From the NCBI RefSeq assembly GCF_014203275.1, contig NZ_JACHIP010000001.1, positions 1,178,001 through 1,242,000 on the forward strand: a stretch of DNA of 64,000 bases, given 5' to 3'. This stretch comes from Granulicella aggregans. Its GTDB lineage: Bacteria; Acidobacteriota; Terriglobia; Terriglobales; Acidobacteriaceae. Below are positions 8,360 through 16,106 of this stretch, in pieces. The stretch's first letter is position 1. The number at the start of each line of letters is the position of its first letter. The notes beneath the pieces were generated by a model that was not told the origin of the DNA, did no database searches, and saw nothing but the letters and a program-made list of their open reading frames with translations. Position numbers and translations under genes: made by a program.

Positions 8360-9743
8360 GGACTTCCTCCGGATGGTTGCGGCTGTGCTGGAGCGCTTCG
8401 TCGACAAGGGCAAGTCCCCGCTCGATGATGTCGAGGCCCTCAGCAAGTTGCTGCTGCGTGATCACCAGCGGTGGGCACACCCACAGCATATTGAATCGAG
8501 TGAATGCGTAAAGATGCTGCGACTTCAGATACATCGCCAGCTTCGCCATCTCCGCACTCGTGCCGTTGAAGGGAGCGAGCGGCTCCTTGCTCGCCTTATC
8601 TTTCACCAACTCAATCACACTGAAGAGCCCAATGGAACGAACATCCCCAACACAGTCGAACTTGTCCTTGATCGCATTCAGGCGATCGGCGAGATAGACG
8701 CCTTGAGTATCAACATTCTCAAAGATCTGCTCTTCCTCATAGACGGCAAGGTTCGCGTTGGCCGCGGCACAAGAGACCGGATGACCGCTATACGTAAGTC
8801 CGCCATAGAGCATGTGCGTCTCGAAGTATTGTGCAATCGGATCCGAAACGATGACAGTCCCCAGAGGCATATATCCACTGGTTAGCCCCTTTGCCGCGGT
8901 AACGATGTCCGGCTTGATGCCGTAGTGCTGCGTCGCAAGATACTTGCCCGTGCGCCCGAATCCGCTCATCACCTCGTCATCGATAAGAAGGATGCCGTAC
9001 TTATCGCAGAGAGCGCGCAGCTTCGGATAGTAATCATCCGGGGGAACAAGAATACCGTTCGATCCCGTGATGCCTTCAACCAGAATGGCGGCGATCTCGT
9101 TCGGCCCTTCCATCTGAATGATCTCTTCGATGTGGGAGACGCACTCGCGATGGCAGGTCTCTACCTTCTGGCCAAAGGGGCAGCGGTAGCAATAAGGATC
9201 GAAGGCTCGCACCACCCCGGGAATGCCCGGCTCGACCGGCCAGCGGCGCGGATCGCCCGACGCCGTCATCGATCCCATCGTCGCGCCGTGATAGGACCGA
9301 TAGCGAGTGATGATCTTGTTGCGGCCAGTAAAGAGTCGCGCAATCTTCATCGCATTCTCGTTGGCCTCAGAACCACCCAGCGTAAAGAACGCCTTTGCAA
9401 GCCCCGTGACCTCGGCCAGCTTCTTGCCCAAAACTCCACGCGGCTCGGTCGCAAATCCTGGCCCTGCAAAGCAAAGCTCATCTACCTGCTTCTTGATGGC
9501 CTCGAGCACCTTGGGATGCTGGTGGCCAACATTCATGTTGATGAGCTGCGCGCTGAAGTCCAGCCAGCGATTGTCGTCGCCATCCCAGAAGTAAACGCCT
9601 TCCGCACGCTTCATCAGCATGGGGTTGGCAGCGCCCTGGACCGACCACGAAAACAAAGTGTAGTCGCGATTTTCCTGAACGATCTCCTGCGACGTACGTT
9701 CGGCTGCTTGGGCTGCTTCTATCTCTACTAACTGCGTGCTCAT
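8325..9743 (-). CDS. Class III PLP aminotransferase, probably beta-alanine/beta-aminoisobutyrate aminotransferase
   Basis: 472 residues. Fold-type I class III features: substrate/cofactor region GGSEANENAMKIAR, YHGATMGSMTASG, the PLP-ring Asp256 in LLIDDEVMSGFGRTG and Schiff-base Lys285 in TAAKGLTSGYMPLG. Four cysteines in a CxxC-x8-CxxxC arrangement (185, 188, 197, 201) are notable. ATG 9743 overlaps the pucR stop by 4 nt and has AAGGAG upstream. In this operon it most likely moves the amino group of beta-alanine (from uracil) or beta-aminoisobutyrate (from thymine) to a keto acid, giving the semialdehyde used by the next enzyme. Substrate is inferred from context; other omega-amino acids remain possible. 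Confidence 0.9.
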   Translation of the reverse strand: MSTQLVEIEAAQAAERTSQEIVQENRDYTLFSWSVQGAANPMLMKRAEGVYFWDGDDNRWLDFSAQLINMNVGHQHPKVLEAIKKQVDELCFAGPGFATEPRGVLGKKLAEVTGLAKAFFTLGGSEANENAMKIARLFTGRNKIITRYRSYHGATMGSMTASGDPRRWPVEPGIPGVVRAFDPYCYRCPFGQKVETCHRECVSHIEEIIQMEGPNEIAAILVEGITGSNGILVPPDDYYPKLRALCDKYGILLIDDEVMSGFGRTGKYLATQHYGIKPDIVTAAKGLTSGYMPLGTVIVSDPIAQYFETHMLYGGLTYSGHPVSCAAANANLAVYEEEQIFENVDTQGVYLADRLNAIKDKFDCVGDVRSIGLFSVIELVKDKASKEPLAPFNGTSAEMAKLAMYLKSQHLYAFTRFNMLWVCPPLVITQQQLAEGLDIIERGLALVDEALQHSRNHPEEVHAPVRLTSASH

Positions 9744-10591
9744 GGGCGACGCTCCTTCTCTGTACGGGATGTTGGTCTTTCAGTGGCCGTCAACTGTGGA
9801 TGGCTCGAACGCAGCAGAGCGAACGCAACGAGAAAACCGAGCTTGCGCGAGGGATCGTCAAGCGATCCGAGCAGGCCCGTAAGCTGATCAAGCCGGTAGT
9901 ACACGCTCTGTCGGCGAACGCCCAGGTTGCGCGATGCAGCAGCGATGTTGAACTGCGCGTCCAGCAGAGCCTCCAGCGTGATGAGCAGCGTCGTGCGCGG
10001 GCGCGGTGGAAGCGACAGCAACGGACCAAGCTCGCGTTGCAGAAACTGCCGGTCGCGGCCTGTCTCGATCAATGAATTGAGGATCGTATCAAGCGTCGTC
10101 TCAAGCCCATGGCTCGGCGTGGGTCGAAGAATCTCCTGATGCGCCGCCCGCGTAAGCTCACGAAAACTTACCTCGGTTCGGAACACCACGATAGGAAAGT
10201 TAAGCTCTCGAGCGGTCTCAAGGAGCTCCGACGGAACCTCCGTTATCCATTGCACGAGTTCGAGACCCAAGGCACGGATACCCGCCTTCGATAGGCCTCG
10301 AATGTAGCCTCTCCTCGTCGCTGAACTCACGCGCATCAACTCAAGCCCTGTGCTCAGCAACAACTCGCCACCAGAAAGAAAACGCCAGATGTCCATAATC
10401 TCCGAGACATGGACCCAGGTCACTGGTTGATCGATCTGAGCTCCTCCGCAGATCAACTCAGCGCTGCGAAACGCTGGAAGGTTCAACAGGGTCTCTAGCG
10501 ACGGCAGCGCGGTTCCCTGCCGGAAGGTCCCGCGCGTGTTTGAATCGATCGCTACAGGTTGCCGCTCTAAAGATGCGCGGTTCGCGTTCAT
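9740..10591 (-). CDS. PucR-family transcriptional regulator, short form
   Basis: 283 residues from ATG 10591, chosen because it overlaps the carbamoylase stop as ATGA and has GGAG 5 nt upstream. Residues about 25-140 match the PucR N-terminal sensing domain (LETLLNLPAFRSAELICGG, VSEIMDIWRFLSGGELLLSTG). The C-terminus is the PucR/CdaR helix-turn-helix (LLDAQFNIAAASRNLGVRRQSVYYRLDQLTGLLG). The GGDEF-like middle domain of full-size PucR/CdaR proteins (about 400-550 residues) is missing, leaving only a short bridge. PucR controls purine breakdown in Bacillus; here it sits inside a pyrimidine operon and probably senses an intermediate (inference). Confidence 0.88.
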   Translation of the reverse strand: MNANRASLERQPVAIDSNTRGTFRQGTALPSLETLLNLPAFRSAELICGGAQIDQPVTWVHVSEIMDIWRFLSGGELLLSTGLELMRVSSATRRGYIRGLSKAGIRALGLELVQWITEVPSELLETARELNFPIVVFRTEVSFRELTRAAHQEILRPTPSHGLETTLDTILNSLIETGRDRQFLQRELGPLLSLPPRPRTTLLITLEALLDAQFNIAAASRNLGVRRQSVYYRLDQLTGLLGSLDDPSRKLGFLVAFALLRSSHPQLTATERPTSRTEKERRP

Positions 10592-11841
10592 TGGCTCTCC
10601 ATCCATGCAAGCGTCTTAACCGCCAGCCGGTCGAACGCGGCGATCGCGTTCACAAGATCTTCCTTACGCGTGTCCTCGATCTTGTTATGGCTGATGCCGC
10701 GCAGCGACTGCACGAACATCATCACGGTCGGAATCCCGACACGCGCCACCTCAGCCGCATCATGAAGCGGCCCGGAAGGAAGCCGGTACGAAGTCGCGGT
10801 CGTCTCGCGGATTGCTTCGTCACAAAGTTCAATGAGGTCAGAATGAAACGGCACCGGCTCGATGCTCCAGATGCGCGACCACTTTACCGTGCAGCGCTCC
10901 TCTGCGGCGAATCGCTCACTGGCCTCCTGCGCCTCGCGCAGCATCGTGGCCAGTACGTCAGCATCAAGATCCCGCTGGTCCAGCGCCACCTCGCATCGCC
11001 CCACAACAGCAGTCACGATTCCGGGAAAGGTCTTCACGCTGCCCATCGTGCAGACAGCATCAGGATGCCTGCCCGCAATCGCACGCAGTTCCAGCGCCAG
11101 CTTCGCGGCAGGAGCAAGCGCATCGCGACGGTCGCCCATAGGCGTCGATCCGGAGTGCGCCTCCTGTCCTTCGAAGGTGATCGCATATCGCTCCACGCCC
11201 TTCGTTCCAAGAACAACTCCCAGAGGAAGACCAAGGCGCTCCAGCACCGGCCCCTGCTCGATGTGAAGCTCAAGATACGCGGCGATATCTTCTCGCTCAA
11301 TCGCAGCATCGCCAATGCGTTCGATGTCGATGCCGTTCGCACGAAGCGCTTCTTCAAGAGTGATGCCATCACGATCAGTGCGCGCTCGATCAGCCGCGAT
11401 ACTGTGTGTCCCCGCGAACGCCGAAGACCCAAAGAGACTACGTCCAAAACGAGCGCCCTCTTCATCAGCCCAATCCACCAGCTTCACCGTAAATGGCGGC
11501 TTGCCGTTGTAGGTCTCCGCAATGCTGCGCAGGATGCCAAGGCCCGCGATCACTCCCAGGCATCCATCAAGCCACCCGCCGTTTGGCACCGAATCGAGAT
11601 GGCTGCCGATGACCAGCGAACGCTTCGACGCGCCCTCCATCGTGACCCACACATTGCCTGCAGCATCGATGTGTCGTCGTACGGGAAGGTCCGCCAGCTT
11701 TGCCCCGAACCAATCCCGTGCTTTCCGCCACGTCGGAGTAAACGCGACGCGTTGAGCGCCATGTTCATCCGCTGTCAGCGCGCGGAGTTCTTCGAGTTCG
11801 GCGATCACTTGCATCGGGTCTGCGGGCACGGAACTCCTCAT
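10588..11841 (-). CDS. Zn-dependent hydantoinase/carbamoylase-family amidase, probably N-carbamoyl-beta-alanine amidohydrolase
   Basis: 417 residues. M20-type dinuclear metal ligands: GSHLDSVPNGGWLDGCLGV (His, Asp), DEEG, ELHIEQGPVLE (His-x-Glu), the Arg/His substrate region AHSGSTPMGDRRD and the C-terminal SHNKIEDT. The family covers allantoate amidohydrolase, L-carbamoylase and beta-ureidopropionase. Lying 12 nt after preA, it most likely cleaves N-carbamoyl-beta-alanine to beta-alanine, CO2 and ammonia. The first ATG (11841) lacks a ribosome site; GTG 11829 has AGGAG just upstream and is an equally good start. Confidence 0.87.
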   Translation of the reverse strand: MRSSVPADPMQVIAELEELRALTADEHGAQRVAFTPTWRKARDWFGAKLADLPVRRHIDAAGNVWVTMEGASKRSLVIGSHLDSVPNGGWLDGCLGVIAGLGILRSIAETYNGKPPFTVKLVDWADEEGARFGRSLFGSSAFAGTHSIAADRARTDRDGITLEEALRANGIDIERIGDAAIEREDIAAYLELHIEQGPVLERLGLPLGVVLGTKGVERYAITFEGQEAHSGSTPMGDRRDALAPAAKLALELRAIAGRHPDAVCTMGSVKTFPGIVTAVVGRCEVALDQRDLDADVLATMLREAQEASERFAAEERCTVKWSRIWSIEPVPFHSDLIELCDEAIRETTATSYRLPSGPLHDAAEVARVGIPTVMMFVQSLRGISHNKIEDTRKEDLVNAIAAFDRLAVKTLAWMESQ

Positions 11842-11853
11842 TAGCGGATCAGT

Positions 11854-13239
11854 CTAGTGGATATGAATGCCGTGCGTCTCGCGATACTTCGCCATCGCAT
11901 CCCAGTCTTCGGTCACAGCGGGCTCGTTGCGCGATATCTCGTCCCATGTGGTCGATTTGCGTTCCGGCGCCACTTCGACCATCTCGATACAGTTGTCTAC
12001 CGGGCACACGTTATAGCAGAGCCTACATCCGACGCAATCAGCCTCGCGCACCACGGGATGCGCACGCGTTCCCACAGCCTCGAGTTTGCCATTCGAACGA
12101 ACGTCGTAGGAGTAAGGCTGCACTACTTCACCGGCTGGTGATACAAGGTCGATGCACTGATGCGTCGTGTCGTTACAGGCGACGTAGCAGAGGTTGCATT
12201 TAATGCACGCCTCCTGGTCGATCCGCGCGACGGCCTTGAAGGCAAGGTCGAAGTGCTTGAACTCAGAGACGCGGTTCAGGCTCTTGCCGACGACATCATC
12301 GATCGTCGCATAGCCCTTTTCATCCATCCAATTCGAAAGTCCGTTGCAGAGATCTTCGATGATGCGGAAGCCGTAGTGCATCACAGCGGTGCACACCTGC
12401 AGACTCGTCGCACCCAGCAGCAAGAACTCCGCCGCATCCTGCCATGTCGAGATGCCGCCCATGCCCGAGATCGGCAGGCCGGAGTTCACTACCTTCTCAT
12501 CCGCGCAGAGCGACGCGAGCATGTTCAACGCGATGGGTTTCACCGCAGGACCCGCGTAACCGCCGTGACCTCCCTTGCCACCGATACTCGGCGTAATCGC
12601 GAGTGTATCTAGGTCCACTCCCACGATGGAGTTGATCGTGTTGATCAACGAAAGCGCGTTCGCACCAGCGTTGATCGCCGAATGTGCCGGCACAACAACG
12701 TTCGTAATATTCGGAGTCAGCTTCACGATCACCGGAATGGTCGCCGCACTCATCGCCCATCCGGTGATCTGCTCGCAATACTCCGGTACCTGTCCGACAG
12801 CCGAGCCCATACCGCGCTCACTCATGCCATGCGGACATCCAAAGTTCAGCTCGATGCCATCCGCCCCCGTGTCCTGGATCTGCATGACGATCTTCTTCCA
12901 CGCCTCGGCCTTCGGCTCGACCATCGCCGAGATGACGACCGCACGATCAGGCCACGCTCGCTTCACTTCAGCAATCTCACGGAGGTTCACATCAAGCGGC
13001 CGGTCAGAGATCAGTTCGATGTTGTTGATCGCGAGCATCCGCTGCCCGCCATAATGCCACGCACCATAGCGATTCGAGATGTTCAGCACGGGCGCGCCGA
13101 TCGTCTTCCACACTGCGCCTCCCCAGCCCGCCTCGAAGGCCCGATGGACCTGCGCGCCGGAGTTCGATGGCGGCGCGGAGGCCAGCCAGAAAGGGTTCGG
13201 CGACTTGATGCCTGCAAAGTTGATGCTCAGATCGGCCAT
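11854..13239 (-). CDS. preA: NAD-dependent dihydropyrimidine dehydrogenase, catalytic (FMN/Fe-S) subunit
   Basis: 461 residues. N-terminal dihydroorotate-dehydrogenase-like barrel (NFAGIKSPNPFWLASAPPSN, IELNFGCPHGMSERGMGSAVGQ with the NFGCPH signature, VIVKLTPNITN, GMGGISTWQDAAEFLLLGA) for FMN and pyrimidine, then a C-terminal domain with two 4Fe-4S motifs (CIKCNLCYVAC and CVGCRLCYNVCP). It reduces uracil or thymine to the 5,6-dihydro form with electrons passed from NADH by PreT, in the cytoplasm. ATG 13239 has GGAG upstream; the gene follows preT by 6 nt. Length and motifs fit E. coli PreA and plant/animal DPD C-terminal halves. Confidence 0.95.
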   Translation of the reverse strand: MADLSINFAGIKSPNPFWLASAPPSNSGAQVHRAFEAGWGGAVWKTIGAPVLNISNRYGAWHYGGQRMLAINNIELISDRPLDVNLREIAEVKRAWPDRAVVISAMVEPKAEAWKKIVMQIQDTGADGIELNFGCPHGMSERGMGSAVGQVPEYCEQITGWAMSAATIPVIVKLTPNITNVVVPAHSAINAGANALSLINTINSIVGVDLDTLAITPSIGGKGGHGGYAGPAVKPIALNMLASLCADEKVVNSGLPISGMGGISTWQDAAEFLLLGATSLQVCTAVMHYGFRIIEDLCNGLSNWMDEKGYATIDDVVGKSLNRVSEFKHFDLAFKAVARIDQEACIKCNLCYVACNDTTHQCIDLVSPAGEVVQPYSYDVRSNGKLEAVGTRAHPVVREADCVGCRLCYNVCPVDNCIEMVEVAPERKSTTWDEISRNEPAVTEDWDAMAKYRETHGIHIH

Positions 13240-13245
13240 GATTCG

Positions 13246-14619
13246 TTATGCTCCTGCCACTACGGTTTCGATCTGCGCCAGTCGCGCATGTAATGCCTGC
13301 GCGGCCATCTTGCCATCCTGCACGGCCATCACGGTGGAGGCATCGCCTCGGCTGCGGATGCAATCTCCAATCGCGAAGACACCAGAGATACTCGTCTCGA
13401 AGTCATCATCGACGGCAATGTATCCGTTCACCGTCTTCAGTCCCAGCGCCGTTGCAATGGAAGGCTTCTGTTGGCCGATCGCTTTCACAATCTGATCGGC
13501 TTCGATCACAAACTCGCTGGCCGGAACCGGCGTGGATGTAGCCCGCCCGGAGGCATCCGTAGCGCCAAGCTGCATCGCAACACAACGAAGGCCCACGACG
13601 TCACTCGCTTCAAGAACCGTCTCCACAGGCTGAGCGAGGAAGCGGAACTCGATCCCTTCCTTTAAAGCAAACTCCACCTCATGCGGATAGGCGGTCATCT
13701 CCTTCTCGCTGCGGCGGTAGACGATGGTGACCCGTTCCGCGCCCAACCGTTTTGCAATCGTCGCGCAGTCGATCGCGGTATTTCCCGCGCCAACGACAGC
13801 AACATGCTTCCCGATGACCAACTCCACCTCAGAGACCTTGCTGCCCTCTACATACACAAGCCCGTCGAGGACATGTTCTTCGCCCGGAATGCCGAGCTGC
13901 GGCGAACGTCCAAGCCCGACGCTCAGCACCACGATGTCGAACTCTTTTTGTAACTCCGTCAGTGACAAATCGCCACCAAGCTCCCGGCCCGTAACAATCT
14001 TGACCCCAAGCTGCTCGATCATCGCTACCTCGGCCAGCGCGACTTCGACGGGTTCGCGCAGCGAGATGATCCCATAGGTCGAAAGACCGCCCGCCAACTC
14101 GCGCTTCTCGAAGACGGTGACCGTGTGTCCCCTTCGCGCAAGCTCGCCCGCACACGAAAGTCCCGCCGGGCCTGCGCCGATCACCGCAACCTTACGCCCT
14201 GTCGCAGCGCCAGCCGTAACCACCTGCACGCCACGGTCATACACGTAGTCCATCGCATAGCGTTGCAGCCGCCCAATCGCTATCGGACTGCTTGAAGGCC
14301 CAAGCACACAGGAGCCTTCGCAGAGCTCCTGCACCGGGCAGACTCTTGCACAAGTAGCGCCAAGCAAATTCGACTCGAGGATGGTCTGTGCGGAGCCGAG
14401 AAGATTCGCGGTAGCGATCTTTTTGATGAAGCCAGGGATGTCGATGTGAGTCGGGCATGCGTGGGTGCAAGGAGCGTCGTAGCAGTAAAGGCAACGATGG
14501 GCCTCGCGAACCGCCGCCGCGCTGGTTAACGGCGCATGCGTCTCTTCAAGACCGGGTGTAGAGCCGGGACAGCCTGGAGCGACTGGATCCAAAACTTCCT
14601 CCGAAGTGCCTTGCCGCAT
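13246..14619 (-). CDS. preT: NAD-dependent dihydropyrimidine dehydrogenase, NADH/FAD Fe-S subunit
   Basis: 457 residues. The N-terminal cysteine-rich Fe-S region (CLYCYDAPCTHACPTHIDIPGF, LLGATCARVCPVQELCEGSC) is followed by FAD- and NADH-binding Rossmann folds (KVAVIGAGPAGLSCAGELARRGH; HVAVVGAGNTAIDCA) and the closing GDCIRSRGDASTVM. This is the glutamate-synthase-beta-like half of DPD that takes electrons from NADH. First gene of the run. ATG 14619 has no ribosome site; a TTG at 14592 is preceded by GGAGG and could be the real start. Promoter probably within 14,620-14,714, but no convincing boxes were found. Confidence 0.94.
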   Translation of the reverse strand: MRQGTSEEVLDPVAPGCPGSTPGLEETHAPLTSAAAVREAHRCLYCYDAPCTHACPTHIDIPGFIKKIATANLLGSAQTILESNLLGATCARVCPVQELCEGSCVLGPSSSPIAIGRLQRYAMDYVYDRGVQVVTAGAATGRKVAVIGAGPAGLSCAGELARRGHTVTVFEKRELAGGLSTYGIISLREPVEVALAEVAMIEQLGVKIVTGRELGGDLSLTELQKEFDIVVLSVGLGRSPQLGIPGEEHVLDGLVYVEGSKVSEVELVIGKHVAVVGAGNTAIDCATIAKRLGAERVTIVYRRSEKEMTAYPHEVEFALKEGIEFRFLAQPVETVLEASDVVGLRCVAMQLGATDASGRATSTPVPASEFVIEADQIVKAIGQQKPSIATALGLKTVNGYIAVDDDFETSISGVFAIGDCIRSRGDASTVMAVQDGKMAAQALHARLAQIETVVAGA

Positions 14620-14714
14620 GGGGTGAAGTCTGCATACTACGGAAAGTCACCGCCGCAAACAACAGTCACTCTGTAAAGAGTAGAAGATTTCCCGACGGCG
14701 AAATCAACTTGCCA

Positions 14715-16094
14715 TCAAGCGATAATCTCGTTAACAACTCGCCCCGATACATCGGTGAGCCGATAGTCGCGCCCTGCGTAGCGATACGTGAGCTTCTTGT
14801 GGTCGATGCCAAGCTGGTGCAGCATTGTCGCATGCAGATCATGGACGTGGACCTGGTCTTTCACGATCTGGTAGCCGTACTCGTCCGACTCACCATAGGT
14901 GATGCCGCCCTTGATACCGCCGCCTGCCATCCACGAACTGTACACATCGGAGTGATGCGTCCGCCCCTTGGCCTTGGGATTCGTATCACCAGGACGCCGC
15001 CCAAACTCCGTGCTCCACACCACCAGAGTCTCCTCGAACATGCCCCGGGACTTCAAGTCCTTGAGCAATGCGGCGATGGGCTGATCGACATTCTTCGCCA
15101 GAGGCACGTGAGTCTGCATATCGGCGTGCGCGTCCCAATTGATGAGCTGGTTCGATCCGATGTCGATGAGCTCGATAAACCGAACGCCCCGTTCAGCAAG
15201 CCGACGCGCCATAAGGCACTGCCACGCAAAGCCCTTGGTGCTGCCACGCTCAAGGCCGTACAGAGCAAGCGTCGCGTCAGTCTCCTTCGTAAGATCGAAC
15301 GCCTCTGGAGCCTGCGTTTGCATACCATGGGCGGTCTCGAAGCTCTTGATGCGTGCCGCGAGCATAGAGTCGCCACCACGCGCCGCCTCATGCTTCTGGT
15401 TGAAGAAGTTGATCAGACCAAGCTCTTTGTCCTGTACATCCGCAAGATCAGCTCGCAGCATATTCGGAATCGGCTCGCCATCGGAGCCGACGTGAACACC
15501 CTGGTGGCAGGCCGGAAGGAAGTTCGCGTCCCACGGCATGGTGCCGCCATAAGGCATCTCCGGAGCCAGCACCATGAAGGATGGAAGATTCTGATTCACA
15601 GTCCCCAGGCCGTAGCTTACCCACGATCCCATGCTCGGCCGCGACTGCACGACTGAACCGCCGTGCAGTCCCATGTTCGCCTGTACATGGTTGGGGAAGT
15701 CATTCTTCATCGAACGGATGACGCAGATGTCGTCCATCATCGCGCCCACATGTGGGAAGAGTGAACTCGCCTGCGTATCGCACTTCGCATAACGCTTGAA
15801 CTCCCAGCGTGGCGCAGAGAGAAAGTCTCCCTTGTAAGACTTGCCACTATCGGCGATCAGCTTTGGCTTAGGGTCGAAGGTGTCGACGTGCGAAGCCCCG
15901 CCGCTCATGCAAAGAAAGATCACACGCTTCGCCTTCGCCGCAAACATCGGCTCTTTAGCCGCCAGCGGATTTGTCGCCTCAGACGAAGGCGACTGCGCCA
16001 GCAACTCATGCAGCATGCCGGGCAGAAGCAGCGACGCACTCGCAAGCGAGTTGATGAAGTGTCGGCGGTTCATAGGATTGCGCTTGATCGTCAT
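14715..16094 (-). CDS. DUF1501 family secreted protein
   Basis: 459 residues. The N-terminus MNRRHFINSLASASLLLPG resembles a twin-arginine export signal. The rest is the DUF1501 (sulfatase/alkaline-phosphatase-like fold) pattern: AKRVIFLCMSGGASHVDTFDPKP, a central WVSYGLGTVNQNLPSFMVL block and VWSTEFGRRPGDTNPKAKGRTHH with SSWMAGGGIKGG near the end. ATG 16094 has AAGGG 6 nt upstream. It follows the cytochrome gene by 12 nt; such pairs are very common in Planctomycetes and Acidobacteria, but the biochemical role is unknown. A link to the pyrimidine operon 95 nt further on is not shown. Confidence 0.88.
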   Translation of the reverse strand: MTIKRNPMNRRHFINSLASASLLLPGMLHELLAQSPSSEATNPLAAKEPMFAAKAKRVIFLCMSGGASHVDTFDPKPKLIADSGKSYKGDFLSAPRWEFKRYAKCDTQASSLFPHVGAMMDDICVIRSMKNDFPNHVQANMGLHGGSVVQSRPSMGSWVSYGLGTVNQNLPSFMVLAPEMPYGGTMPWDANFLPACHQGVHVGSDGEPIPNMLRADLADVQDKELGLINFFNQKHEAARGGDSMLAARIKSFETAHGMQTQAPEAFDLTKETDATLALYGLERGSTKGFAWQCLMARRLAERGVRFIELIDIGSNQLINWDAHADMQTHVPLAKNVDQPIAALLKDLKSRGMFEETLVVWSTEFGRRPGDTNPKAKGRTHHSDVYSSWMAGGGIKGGITYGESDEYGYQIVKDQVHVHDLHATMLHQLGIDHKKLTYRYAGRDYRLTDVSGRVVNEIIA

Positions 16095-16106
16095 CGTGCC
16101 CTTCTC

